Assembly (NCBI GenBank): GCA_965267405.1
Contig: OZ253954.1
Span: 1,736,001 to 1,800,000 of the forward strand
Source of the DNA: JAPPOI01 sp028818055
GTDB taxonomy: Bacteria; Pseudomonadota; Alphaproteobacteria; Rhodobacterales; Rhodobacteraceae
Length of the DNA: 64,000 nt
Direction of reading: 5' to 3'
The stretch's first letter is position 1; every line of letters begins with the position of its first letter. A model generated the notes under the pieces. It searched no databases. It had not been told where the DNA came from and saw only the letters and a list, made by a program, of their open reading frames with translations. Of the stretch, positions 7,025 through 16,323 are shown one piece after another. The translations under genes were made by a program, and so were the position numbers.

Positions 7025-9925
7025 ATGTGTGCCGACACACCCGACTACAAAGATACCCTGAATTTGCCAGAAACCGAGTTTCCCATGCGTGCCGGCCTTC
7101 CGAAGCGCGAGCCGACCTGGCTGGAACATTGGAATTCCATTGGCGTCTATGACCGGTTACGCGAAAAACACGGTCGTGAGAGTTTTACACTGCATGATGG
7201 CCCTCCATACGCGAACGGGCATCTGCACATTGGCCACGGTCTAAACAAAATCCTGAAGGACTTTGTTGTTCGGTCTCAGCAGATGATGGGCCGCGACGCG
7301 CGTTATATCCCCGGGTGGGATTGTCACGGGCTTCCCATCGAATGGAAGATCGAAGAGCAGTACCGGAAAAAAGGTAAGAACAAAGACGAAGTCGATATCG
7401 TTGAGTTCCGTCGCGAGTGCCGTGAATTTGCGGAAGGCTGGATCGACATCCAGCGTGAGGAATTCAAGCGACTTGGGGTCACCGGCAATTGGGGTCAGCC
7501 GTATCTGACCATGGACTTCCATGCCGAGCGTGTGATTGCCGAAGAGTTCCAGAAGTTCCTGATGAACGGGACACTCTATCAGGGCTCGAAGCCTGTCATG
7601 TGGTCTCCTATCGAGAAGACTGCTCTGGCCGAAGCCGAGGTCGAGTATCACGACAAGGAAAGCTTTACGGTTTGGGTTAAGTTCCGCGTGAATGAGACCA
7701 GTGATGATCGACTTCAGAACGCCTACGTCGTGATCTGGACGACAACGCCTTGGACGCTGCCCTCAAACAAGGCGGTCGTATACGGATCAGAATTTTCTTA
7801 CGGACTGTATGAGGTCACTGGTCGCCCAGAGGAGTGCTGGGCGCGTATCGGGGACAAGTACATACTGGCTGATAAACTGGCGGCTGATGTTCTGGGTCGT
7901 GCGCGGCTTGATGACACGATGTACCGGCGCCTTGGCGACGTCGATTGCGCTTCAATCAATGGCTTAAAGCATCCGCTTTTTGAGGCCGAGGGTGCAGATG
8001 GCGAATGGGATGACATCCGCGATTTCCGCGCCGCCGACTTTGTCACGGACGAAGAAGGCACGGGTTTTGTCCACTGTGCGCCGTCCCACGGGATGGAAGA
8101 GTACGAATTGTACCGCGACCTCGGGATGCTGGATCAGGTTATCACCTACAACGTGATGGACGACGGCTCATTCCGCGCTGATCTCCCATTCTTCGGCGGC
8201 AAATACATCTTGAGTCGAAAGGGTGGCGAAGGAGACGCCAACAAAACCATCATCGACAAGATGGTCGAAGTGGGCGGTCTGCTTGCGCGCGGAAAGATCA
8301 AGCACTCTTACCCACATTCTTGGCGGTCCAAAGCACCGGTCATTTATCGGAATACTCCGCAATGGTTTGCCGCAATCGATAAACCCGTGGGCGACGGGCA
8401 GGATCAATTTGGAACAACCATTCGCGAACGTGCACTAACCGAGATCGACAACGTGAAGTGGACGCCCAAAACTGGCCGAAACCGTCTGTTTTCTATGATG
8501 GAGGCACGGCCGGACTGGGTGCTTAGCCGTCAACGTGCATGGGGTGTTCCGCTTACTTGCTTTGTCAAAAAAGGTGCTTTGCCAACTGAGGAAGGTTTCT
8601 TGCTTCGGAACGAAGCCGTCAACGCGCGCATTCTTGAAGCCTTTGAGGCCGAGGGCGCGGACGCCTGGTACAAAGAAGGTGCGAAAGAACGCTTCCTTGG
8701 CAACGATGTACCGTCGGACGAATATGAGCAGGTCTTCGATATTCTCGATGTTTGGTTCGACAGTGGCTCGACCCATGCCTTTGTTTTGCGGGACCGTGAG
8801 GACGGTTCAGAGGATGGCGTTGCCGATCTATACCTTGAAGGCACCGACCAGCATCGCGGCTGGTTCCATTCTTCTCTTCTTCAGTCCTGCGGCACCAACG
8901 GGCGCGCACCATATCGCGGTGTTCTGACTCACGGCTTCACGCTGGATGAGAAGGGCAACAAGATGTCCAAATCATTGGGCAACACAATCGTGCCCGAGGA
9001 AGTCGTCAAACAGTACGGCGCAGATATTCTTCGTCTGTGGGTCGCGCAAACAGACTACACCGCTGATCAACGGATCGGACCAGAGATCCTGAAGGGTGTG
9101 GCGGACAGTTACCGGCGACTGCGAAATACGATGCGGTTCATGCTTGGCAACCTGTCCGACTTCTCGGAAGACGAACGGGTTGAGCCCGAGGCCATGCCCG
9201 AATTGGAGCGTTGGGTCCTTCATCGCCTCGCGGATTTGGATGCACTCGTTCGCACCGGTTACGATGCCTACGACTTCCAGGGTGTGTTCCGGGCCATTTT
9301 CGAGTTTGCCACTCAGGATTTGTCTGCGTTCTACTTCGACATCCGGAAAGATGCGCTTTATTGCGACGGCCCAAGTGACCGGCGACGCGCAGCACGTACT
9401 GTGCTGGACATCCTTTTCCACCGCCTCACGACTTGGTTGGCGCCGATCCTTGTCTTTACGATGGAAGAGGTTTGGCTAGAGCGTTTCCCAGGGGACGAAA
9501 GTTCCGTCCATCTGCAAGACATTCCCGAAACACCGGCTAGCTGGCGCAATGATGATTTGGCGGCCAAGTGGTCTGGCATTCGTCGTGTGCGCCGGGTTGT
9601 TACTGCAGCGCTGGAAATTCAACGCCAGGAAAAGGTCATTGGTGCCTCGCTTGAGGCGGCTCCGCAGGTCTACGTTGCCGATGGCGACATCGTGAAGTCG
9701 CTGGCAACGGTTCCTTTCGAGGACATCTGCATCACTTCGGCAATTTCGGTCACCACAGGAGAGGCGCCTTCCGCTGCTTTCACGATGGATGAGATCGAAG
9801 GCATTGGAGTCGTTTTTGCAAAAGCTGATGGTGAAAAGTGTCAGCGCTGTTGGAAAATTCTGCCGGACGTTGGCAGTCATGCGCACGCAGGCACCTGCGA
9901 ACGTTGCAATGAAGCGCTAGGCTAA
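7025..9925 (+). CDS. ileS: Isoleucyl-tRNA synthetase
   Basis: Charges tRNA-Ile with isoleucine; class I synthetase, cytosolic, essential. 966 residues, usual for the bacterial type. The HIGH motif is at 68-71 (HLHIGHG), followed by the large editing insert (TTPWTLPSN near its start), and the KMSKS loop is at 646-650 (NKMSKSLGN). The C-terminus ends in a zinc-binding module with CQRCWK and CERCNEALG, so it is the classical zinc-containing IleS rather than the mupirocin-resistant long type. It stands alone, with its stop three bases from the stop of the convergent gene at 9929. Confidence 0.98.
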   Translation: MCADTPDYKDTLNLPETEFPMRAGLPKREPTWLEHWNSIGVYDRLREKHGRESFTLHDGPPYANGHLHIGHGLNKILKDFVVRSQQMMGRDARYIPGWDCHGLPIEWKIEEQYRKKGKNKDEVDIVEFRRECREFAEGWIDIQREEFKRLGVTGNWGQPYLTMDFHAERVIAEEFQKFLMNGTLYQGSKPVMWSPIEKTALAEAEVEYHDKESFTVWVKFRVNETSDDRLQNAYVVIWTTTPWTLPSNKAVVYGSEFSYGLYEVTGRPEECWARIGDKYILADKLAADVLGRARLDDTMYRRLGDVDCASINGLKHPLFEAEGADGEWDDIRDFRAADFVTDEEGTGFVHCAPSHGMEEYELYRDLGMLDQVITYNVMDDGSFRADLPFFGGKYILSRKGGEGDANKTIIDKMVEVGGLLARGKIKHSYPHSWRSKAPVIYRNTPQWFAAIDKPVGDGQDQFGTTIRERALTEIDNVKWTPKTGRNRLFSMMEARPDWVLSRQRAWGVPLTCFVKKGALPTEEGFLLRNEAVNARILEAFEAEGADAWYKEGAKERFLGNDVPSDEYEQVFDILDVWFDSGSTHAFVLRDREDGSEDGVADLYLEGTDQHRGWFHSSLLQSCGTNGRAPYRGVLTHGFTLDEKGNKMSKSLGNTIVPEEVVKQYGADILRLWVAQTDYTADQRIGPEILKGVADSYRRLRNTMRFMLGNLSDFSEDERVEPEAMPELERWVLHRLADLDALVRTGYDAYDFQGVFRAIFEFATQDLSAFYFDIRKDALYCDGPSDRRRAARTVLDILFHRLTTWLAPILVFTMEEVWLERFPGDESSVHLQDIPETPASWRNDDLAAKWSGIRRVRRVVTAALEIQRQEKVIGASLEAAPQVYVADGDIVKSLATVPFEDICITSAISVTTGEAPSAAFTMDEIEGIGVVFAKADGEKCQRCWKILPDVGSHAHAGTCERCNEALG

Positions 9926-9928
9926 AAC

Positions 9929-10327
9929 CTAAAGTGCGTTAGAACTCACACGGCGCGGCGAGACTTTGGGCCTCTCGCTGCGCACGTCGGTCTCTTCAGG
10001 TTGCATCACGGCGTCTCGGCGCTCGGCGTTGTCAAAAAACGCATCGAAGTCGACTTTTGGAACTGACTCCACAGCTGCACCAGCAACGGGGTACTTTGCA
10101 GCCAAGCTCTCTTCGGTCATGACGCTGCTTTTCGTCCATTGTGGAGCGGCTTCGCCGGCTTCCATATCTTTCGATTTGGTGCGACTGATCAGGCTTTTCC
10201 CAATAACTCCGCCAATCAGCAGAAACGCCAGAATCGCGACGAAAGGCCCGTATTCGGCCAAAATTCCGCTTTCACTTAGGATATTACTCAGGCTCGAAAT
10301 GAGACTTGCTCCTAATTCGGCCCCCAA
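9929..10327 (-). CDS. Single-pass membrane protein of unknown function
   Basis: Up to 132 residues with one transmembrane helix near the N-terminus (YGPFVAILAFLLIGGVIG), then a basic stop-transfer SRTKSK and a polar cytosolic tail with no recognisable domain. The frame opens at a TTG at 10327 that has no usable ribosome site. A clean AGGAG at 10309-10313 sits eight bases before an in-frame ATT at 10300, which may be the real start and would give 123 residues. Convergent with ileS. Confidence 0.65.
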   Translation of the reverse strand: MGAELGASLISSLSNILSESGILAEYGPFVAILAFLLIGGVIGKSLISRTKSKDMEAGEAAPQWTKSSVMTEESLAAKYPVAGAAVESVPKVDFDAFFDNAERRDAVMQPEETDVRSERPKVSPRRVSSNAL

Positions 10328-10459
10328 GTTTCCATATCAGAACTGATCTTGCAGTGCCAACGCTCTGTTTCCAAATGTCTTTATTTGTTCCGTGGCGTTG
10401 GCTAGGTGCCACACCCTTGATCCATTGCAGTGAATGGTCGGAAGTGTAAGTAAAGAACC

Positions 10460-10912
10460 ATGCCAGCCCTCTCCACCGAAACGCCTCTTGGGACTGTGAC
10501 ACTTATCGAAGCTGATGGGGCTTTGGTGGCTCTTGACTGGGGCGGATCAGAAACCGATGCGACTCCCCTGTTGAAAGAAGCCAAGGCACAGCTTGCGGCG
10601 TACTTCTCGCATGATCTAACGGAATTTGATCTGCCATTGGTCCCCAATGTTTCTGAAACCCAGAAGCGGTTTTGCGAGGCTTTGTCCGCAATTCCGTTTG
10701 GTGAAACCCTCACCTATGGGGAAATCGCTGAAAAAACAGGACTTTCTGCGCAGGCTGCCGGTCAATGTTGTGGTGCAAATCCAATTGCGATCATCATTCC
10801 ATGCCACCGGGTGATCGGGGCAAATGGGTTGGGTGGATTTTCGGCACGTGGGGGCGTTGAAACCAAAGTCGCTCTATTGAAGCACGAAGGTGCAGCAAGC
10901 CTATTGATTTGA
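10460..10912 (+). CDS. ogt: Methylated-DNA-[protein]-cysteine S-methyltransferase family protein
   Basis: Repairs O6-alkylguanine by moving the alkyl group to its own cysteine. 150 residues; the acceptor is C115 in IIPCHRVIG, and the TYGEIA helix-turn-helix segment is at 85-90. N107-P108 and the GGFSARGG loop after the active site are kept. The position that normally holds the arginine finger (R128 in human AGT, 17 residues before the cysteine) is Q98 here, and the preceding turn is two residues shorter. Base flipping may therefore differ. It lies 37 bases upstream of lysA on the same strand. Confidence 0.9.
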   Translation: MPALSTETPLGTVTLIEADGALVALDWGGSETDATPLLKEAKAQLAAYFSHDLTEFDLPLVPNVSETQKRFCEALSAIPFGETLTYGEIAEKTGLSAQAAGQCCGANPIAIIIPCHRVIGANGLGGFSARGGVETKVALLKHEGAASLLI

Positions 10913-10949
10913 TTGCCGAATCCAGTCTGGAACGCTAATAGCGGCGTCC

Positions 10950-12227
10950 ATGGACCATTTTTTGTATCAGAACGGTGTTTTACACGCAGAAGAGGTGGCA
11001 ATCCCTGAGATTGCTGCGTCTGTTGGCACGCCCTTTTACGTGTATTCGACTGCTACTCTGACACGGCATTATCAGCTTTTCGATGATGCCTTGGACGGTA
11101 TGGACCATCTTGTTTGCTACGCAATGAAAGCAAACTCGAACCAAGCTGTGCTTCGCTTGATGGCATCGCTTGGTGCGGGTGTGGATGTCGTATCGGGGGG
11201 AGAATACAGACGCGCAAGAGCTGCAGGTTTTTCTGGTGATCGGATCGTTTTTTCCGGGGTTGGAAAAACCGTCGAAGAAATGGAACTCGCCCTGACAGGC
11301 GGCATCCGTCAGTTCAACATCGAGAGCGAACCAGAAATGGTCGCTTTGTCAGAAGTCGCCAGCCGTCTTGGGGTTTCGGTTCCAATCACGGTGCGGGTGA
11401 ATCCGGACGTGGATGCAAAGACCCACGAAAAGATTGCGACCGGAAAATCCGAGAACAAGTTCGGCATCCCAATTGCCAAGGCACGCGACGTTTATCGGCA
11501 AGCAGCAACCTTGCCTGGACTTGAGGTGATCGGCATCGATGTTCACATCGGAAGTCAATTAACCGAGCTGGAACCCTTTGAAACTGCTTACTTAAAAGTT
11601 GCGGAGCTGACCGAAGAGCTTAGATCGGACGGTCACGACATTCGTCGTCTCGACTTGGGCGGTGGACTTGGAATTCCTTACGAGCGTTCAAACGAAGCTC
11701 CGCCACTGCCGACCGACTACGGCGAAGTCGTTCGGCGCACTGTAGGCCATCTTGGCTGTGAAATTGAGATTGAACCCGGCCGATTGATTGCAGGCAATGC
11801 AGGGCTGCTTGTTGCGTCAACAATTTACGTGAAAGAGGGTGAAGGACGCGATTTCCTCATTCTTGATGCAGCAATGAACGACCTGATCCGGCCAGCCATG
11901 TACAGCGCGTTCCATGACATTTTTCCCGTCATTGAACCGGATGCTGGCGCGGAATACGCGCCGATCGATATTGTAGGCCCTGTCTGCGAAACGGGCGATA
12001 CATTTACGCGCCAACGTCCGATGCCACCGGTAGAGGCTGGTGATTTGATCGCCTTCCGTTCAGCTGGCGCCTATGGCGCAGTCATGTCGTCAGAATACAA
12101 TTCTCGCCCCTTAATCCCCGAGGTTTTGGTGCACGGCGATCAATTCGATGTCATTCGTGCGCGCCCGACCTATGAAGACATGATCAATCGCGATAGCATT
12201 CCAGCATGGCTTGAGGGTTTGGATTAA
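10950..12227 (+). CDS. lysA: Diaminopimelate decarboxylase
   Basis: Decarboxylates meso-diaminopimelate to lysine, the last step of lysine synthesis; PLP enzyme, cytosolic. 425 residues. The PLP lysine is K60 in CYAMKANSN. HIGSQ, the LGGGLGIPY glycine loop, the EPGRLIAGNAG phosphate region and the GPVCETGD active-site cysteine motif of the partner subunit are all present. It follows ogt and precedes the TIGR02302 gene by 27 bases; the three may share a transcript. Confidence 0.97.
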   Translation: MDHFLYQNGVLHAEEVAIPEIAASVGTPFYVYSTATLTRHYQLFDDALDGMDHLVCYAMKANSNQAVLRLMASLGAGVDVVSGGEYRRARAAGFSGDRIVFSGVGKTVEEMELALTGGIRQFNIESEPEMVALSEVASRLGVSVPITVRVNPDVDAKTHEKIATGKSENKFGIPIAKARDVYRQAATLPGLEVIGIDVHIGSQLTELEPFETAYLKVAELTEELRSDGHDIRRLDLGGGLGIPYERSNEAPPLPTDYGEVVRRTVGHLGCEIEIEPGRLIAGNAGLLVASTIYVKEGEGRDFLILDAAMNDLIRPAMYSAFHDIFPVIEPDAGAEYAPIDIVGPVCETGDTFTRQRPMPPVEAGDLIAFRSAGAYGAVMSSEYNSRPLIPEVLVHGDQFDVIRARPTYEDMINRDSIPAWLEGLD

Positions 12228-12254
12228 CCCGGACCTGGCCCTAGATAGGTTGTT

Positions 12255-14843
12255 ATGACCGATCCGCGCGATCTTCCTTTAGACGCATCGCGCCAGCTCC
12301 GCTGGCCGCTTCGGCTTTCTTTTGCCGGCTTGCTGTCTGAACGGATTGTTCGTGCGTTCTGGCCCTTCTGGTCTGTCTGTTTGGTGATCTTGGCCATTCT
12401 CATGCTCGGATTGCACGAGAATGTCTCGATCGAGGCTGTTTGGGCTGGCGGTGTTCTCGGGATAATCAGCGCATTGTGGTTCCTTGTATCGGGCGCCCGG
12501 CAGTTCCGTTGGCCGACGGGTGGCGAAGCGCTGGAGCGTTTGGATCAAGCGATGCCTGGTCGGCCACTGGCAGCCCTTGCGGACACACAGGCAATCGGAG
12601 CCGGGGATGTGGCCTCAGTTCGGGTCTGGAAGGCTCATCTGGCGCGAATGGAAGAAGATGCCCGAAAAGCCAAAGCCGGAAAGCCGAACCTGCGTTTGTC
12701 GGACCGTGATCCTTTTGCTCTTCGATATGCGGCACTTCTTTTGGCGACGATTGCGGTCATGTTTGGCTCGGTTTGGCGCGTTGCGTCGGTCGCAGAGGTC
12801 GTTCCGGGCGGAGGAGCCGAGCTTGCCACCGGTCCCGCCTGGGAGGGTTGGGTCGAGCCGCCCCTCTACACGGGCCTGCCAAGCCTTTACCTGAACGATA
12901 TCGATCGCGAGACTTTTTCGGCGCCCGAGGGCAGCCGTGTTACGATTCGGTTTTACGGACGCGTCGGCGACCTGACACTCGACGAAACAGTGTCCGCACG
13001 GACAGAAGACATACCACCGGCGACTGACCCGGTGCAGGCTTTCGACATCAATCAAAGCGGGCGCATTGCGATTGAGGGTGTGAATGGCCAAAGCTGGGAT
13101 ATTGAAGCGACGCCTGATGAACCGCCGATCGTCAGTTTCGATGGCCCTCTGGCGCGTGCAGAAGGCGGCCGAATGGAGGCGCCTTTTCAGGCCTCGGATG
13201 ATTACGGTGTCGTGGCAGGCCAGATGGAAATCACTCTCGACCTACCCGAGATCACGCGTCAGTACGGTTTGACAATTGATCCCGAGCCTCGAGAGCCGAT
13301 CGTTTTGGATCTGCCGATGACCATTTCCGGCGACAGAACGAACTTTGCGGAAACCGTGCTCGAGGATTTCAGTCAACACCCCTGGGCGAACCTGCCAGTG
13401 TCGGCCAGTTTGACTGTTGATGATGCCGCTGGGCAGATGGGCTTGTCTGCCCCTCAATTTGGTTCATTGCCGGGACGACGATTCTTTGATCCGCTTGCCA
13501 AGTCAGTCATCGAGCAGCGCCGCGACTTGCTTTGGAATCGGGCCAACGCCCCGCGGGTCGCGCAAGTGCTTCGTGCGGTGAGCCACGTTCCGGAAGACGT
13601 TTTCCGATCTGAGACAGTCTTCCTTAAACTGCGGTTCCTTGTCCGACGGCTTGAAACACGAGTTGAAATTGGACGCCTGTCAGACGACGCCATTGACGAG
13701 TTTGCTGGCGTGCTTTGGGACATCGCGCTTGAAATTGAAGAGGGCGACCTTGGCGATGCGCTTGAGCGATTGCAGCGCGCTCAGGACCGCTTAAGCGAAG
13801 CCATCGAAAATGGCGCGACTGACGAAGAAATCGCGGAGCTGATTCAAGAACTTCGCGAGGCGATGCAGGACTACATGCGTCAGCTGGCCGAACAACAAGG
13901 TCAAGACCAGAACCAGCAGCTTTCGCAGCAAGATCTTGAAAATATGGAGCAAATGGACAGCCAGCAGCTCCAGGACATGTTGGATCGTCTTCAGGAATTG
14001 ATGGAGCAAGGCCGAACGGCAGAAGCACAACAGCTTCTGGACCAGCTCCGCCAGATGATGGAGAACATGCAGATTGCGCAGGGCAACCAAGGACAGCAAA
14101 GCCCTGGTGAGCAGGCTATGGAAGGATTGGCGGAAACCCTTCGTCAGCAGCAGGGTCTAAGCGACGAAGCTTTCCGCGACCTGCAAGAGCAATTCAATCC
14201 CAACGCTCAAGCCGGACAATCGGGCCAGAATGAAGGCCGCAGCGGCGATCAAGGTCGCGGCGAGCAACATGGCCAAAGCGGCCAGGGCCAGGGTGGCGAT
14301 GAACAGGCTCAGGGTGGTGATGAACAAGGTCAGGGCGCCGATGAAGGCAGTTTGGCGGACCGTCAACAGGCGCTTCGGCAAGAACTCGATCGGCAACGTC
14401 AGAATCTTCCTGGAGCGGGCACGCCGGAAGGCGATGCGGCACGCGACGCCTTGGGGCGCGCGGGCGACGCAATGGACGATGCCGAAGACTCGCTTCGTCA
14501 GGAGGACTTTGCAGGCGCGCTAGATAATCAATCGGAGGCCATGGAAGCCCTTCGCGAGGGAATGCGTGAGTTAGCGGACCAAATGGCCAACCAGCAGCAA
14601 AACCAGCAAGGCGGCCAGCAGGGGCAAGCGCTTGGTCAAAGTGACCCGAATGGAAGCCGTGATCCGCTTGGAAGAGAAACCGGGCAGAACGGGCGCATCG
14701 GCACAGACGAACAACTTCTCCAAGGAGAAGACGTTTACCGCCGTGCACGCGAATTGTTAGACGAGATTCGTCGGCGATCGGGCGAGCAGGAGCGGCCTGA
14801 TCAGGAGCTTGAGTACCTCAAGCGCCTTCTTGAGCGGTTTTAG
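12255..14843 (+). CDS. TIGR02302 / DUF4175 family membrane protein
   Basis: 862 residues. Two transmembrane helices at about residues 35-80 and a third at about 153-175 (LRYAALLLATIAVMFGSVW) place a large C-terminal part outside the cytoplasm. Residues 190-400 resemble beta-rich DUF4175 sequence. From about 530 on the chain is an extreme Gln/Glu/Met-rich coiled coil and low-complexity tract (for example QQLQDMLDRLQELMEQG and repeats of QGGDEQ), with a helical end. Conserved in Rhodobacterales and relatives, function unknown; a structural or envelope role is plausible. It lies 27 bases after lysA and about 110 bases before the MltB-like gene. Confidence 0.9.
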   Translation: MTDPRDLPLDASRQLRWPLRLSFAGLLSERIVRAFWPFWSVCLVILAILMLGLHENVSIEAVWAGGVLGIISALWFLVSGARQFRWPTGGEALERLDQAMPGRPLAALADTQAIGAGDVASVRVWKAHLARMEEDARKAKAGKPNLRLSDRDPFALRYAALLLATIAVMFGSVWRVASVAEVVPGGGAELATGPAWEGWVEPPLYTGLPSLYLNDIDRETFSAPEGSRVTIRFYGRVGDLTLDETVSARTEDIPPATDPVQAFDINQSGRIAIEGVNGQSWDIEATPDEPPIVSFDGPLARAEGGRMEAPFQASDDYGVVAGQMEITLDLPEITRQYGLTIDPEPREPIVLDLPMTISGDRTNFAETVLEDFSQHPWANLPVSASLTVDDAAGQMGLSAPQFGSLPGRRFFDPLAKSVIEQRRDLLWNRANAPRVAQVLRAVSHVPEDVFRSETVFLKLRFLVRRLETRVEIGRLSDDAIDEFAGVLWDIALEIEEGDLGDALERLQRAQDRLSEAIENGATDEEIAELIQELREAMQDYMRQLAEQQGQDQNQQLSQQDLENMEQMDSQQLQDMLDRLQELMEQGRTAEAQQLLDQLRQMMENMQIAQGNQGQQSPGEQAMEGLAETLRQQQGLSDEAFRDLQEQFNPNAQAGQSGQNEGRSGDQGRGEQHGQSGQGQGGDEQAQGGDEQGQGADEGSLADRQQALRQELDRQRQNLPGAGTPEGDAARDALGRAGDAMDDAEDSLRQEDFAGALDNQSEAMEALREGMRELADQMANQQQNQQGGQQGQALGQSDPNGSRDPLGRETGQNGRIGTDEQLLQGEDVYRRARELLDEIRRRSGEQERPDQELEYLKRLLERF

Positions 14844-14955
14844 GCTCGCCAGTTCAAATTTGCGCAGCCCCTTGCCGAGCAGGTTTCGACCGCTTTGGAA
14901 TCTTTGACGACTCAGGTACTCTCGGTCTCGAGCAGGCTAAAATCAGGTGCATTTC

Positions 14956-16212
14956 ATGCGCAGAACTTTCACCGTCGCACTCGGCGTCTTTTTGTCGTCG
15001 ACACTGGTTGCCAGCGCTACGCCGGTCGTGTCTCCTTCTCCGAAAGCACGACCCGAGGCGATTTCCGTGACACCGGCCCAAACGAAGCCAACAAACCTTG
15101 CCTTCCAACGCTGGATTGACCGTTTTCGCGGACGGGCGCGAGCTGCCGGAATTCGGGACGCTGTGCTGACGCAGGCGTTTCAAGGAATTCGGTACAATGC
15201 TGATGTTATCCAAAAGGACCGAAACCAATCTGAGTTTACGAAGCAGATTTGGGAGTACCTTGATAGCGCCGCCTCAGAAACCCGGGTGAAGAATGGCCGT
15301 GCTGCCCTTCGTGCGAATAGGCGGCTCCTGTCCGAGATCGAATCCCGATACGGCGTCGAAGCAGAAGTCGTGACCGCCGTATGGGGTCTGGAAAGCGCCT
15401 ATGGTTCTTTTCGCGGTGACGTCCCAATTATCGAGGCCTTGGCCACTCTGGCATTCGATGGAAGGCGTGGGAAGTTTTTCGAAAGCCAGTTGATTGCTGC
15501 GTTGAAGATTATTCAATCAGGCGACGTTGCGCCGCGTCGCATGACTGGATCTTGGGCAGGAGCGATGGGGCACACTCAGTTCATACCGACGAGTTACCTT
15601 GCTTACGCTGTGGACTTCCGGGGCGACGGCAAGCGTGACATCTGGTCGGACAACCCAACGGATGCTCTTGCTTCGACGGCTGCGTATCTAAAGAATTTTG
15701 GGTGGAAAAAGGGCCAGCCTTGGGGAGTTGAGGTGACCCTACCGCGCGGCTTCAACTATGGATTGACGGGCGAACGCATCAAGAAAACTCCAACCGAGTG
15801 GGCGGCGCTGGGCGTACGTGACGTCAAGGGTGGCAAGGTTCCGAACCATGGCCGTGCGTCCATCTTGTTGCCGGCTGGCGCGCAGGGCGCTGCCTTCATG
15901 ATCTTCAACAATTTTCATGTGATCGAGCGTTACAATACGGCGGACGCGTACGTCATAGGTGTTGGACATCTGAGCGATCGCATTGGTGGAGCAGGTCCAT
16001 TGAAGTCGGGGTGGCCGAGAGGCGACCGCAACTTGAGGTTCTCGGAAAAGAAGGAAATGCAAAGGCTACTAACCTCGCGCGGATACAACACTCAAGGTGT
16101 GGACGGCATCATTGGACCAAACACCATCGCCGCAATCCGAAAGTTCCAGTCCAGTCAGGGCATGACCCCGGATGGTTATGCCAGCTATGAAATTCTTAGG
16201 CGTCTTAGGTAG
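14956..16212 (+). CDS. Lytic murein transglycosylase, MltB type, with peptidoglycan-binding domain
   Basis: Cleaves the glycan chain of peptidoglycan to 1,6-anhydro ends. 418 residues: signal peptide (MRRTFTVALGVFLSSTLVASA), SLT_2 catalytic domain with the catalytic glutamate in VWGLESAYGSF, the GAMGHTQFIPTSYLAYAVD and GDGKRDIWSDNPTDALAS motifs of the MltB family, and a C-terminal PG_binding_1 domain (QRLLTSRGYNTQGVDGIIG). ATG 14956 is chosen over GTG 14947 because the GTG overlaps the AGGTG ribosome site. There is no lipobox, so it is likely a soluble periplasmic enzyme. Confidence 0.93.
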   Translation: MRRTFTVALGVFLSSTLVASATPVVSPSPKARPEAISVTPAQTKPTNLAFQRWIDRFRGRARAAGIRDAVLTQAFQGIRYNADVIQKDRNQSEFTKQIWEYLDSAASETRVKNGRAALRANRRLLSEIESRYGVEAEVVTAVWGLESAYGSFRGDVPIIEALATLAFDGRRGKFFESQLIAALKIIQSGDVAPRRMTGSWAGAMGHTQFIPTSYLAYAVDFRGDGKRDIWSDNPTDALASTAAYLKNFGWKKGQPWGVEVTLPRGFNYGLTGERIKKTPTEWAALGVRDVKGGKVPNHGRASILLPAGAQGAAFMIFNNFHVIERYNTADAYVIGVGHLSDRIGGAGPLKSGWPRGDRNLRFSEKKEMQRLLTSRGYNTQGVDGIIGPNTIAAIRKFQSSQGMTPDGYASYEILRRLR

Positions 16213-16280
16213 CGATACCGGGCGCCGATTTCCGCGAATTTTCCGTGAAAGTCGCTTCTACGTAGTCAGCTGCAATTAGG

Positions 16281-16314
16281 TTTCGTGCTATGCGTGTCCG
16301 TATAGAGCACGAAA
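16281..16314 (+). promoter_or_regulatory. Inverted repeat next to ribosome site of the EEP gene
   Basis: TTTCGTGCT (16281-16289) pairs perfectly with AGCACGAAA (16306-16314) around a 16-base loop. The right arm runs straight into the AGGAATT ribosome site and ATG 16324. It could be an operator for a dimeric repressor or an RNA hairpin affecting translation start. No known family motif is recognised. Confidence 0.45.
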
Positions 16315-16323
16315 GGAATTGAT

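Noticed and set aside
14194..14748. A 184-codon minus-strand open frame inside the TIGR02302 gene
   Set aside because: It mirrors the low-complexity Gln-rich repeats of the sense gene; no domain and no ribosome site.
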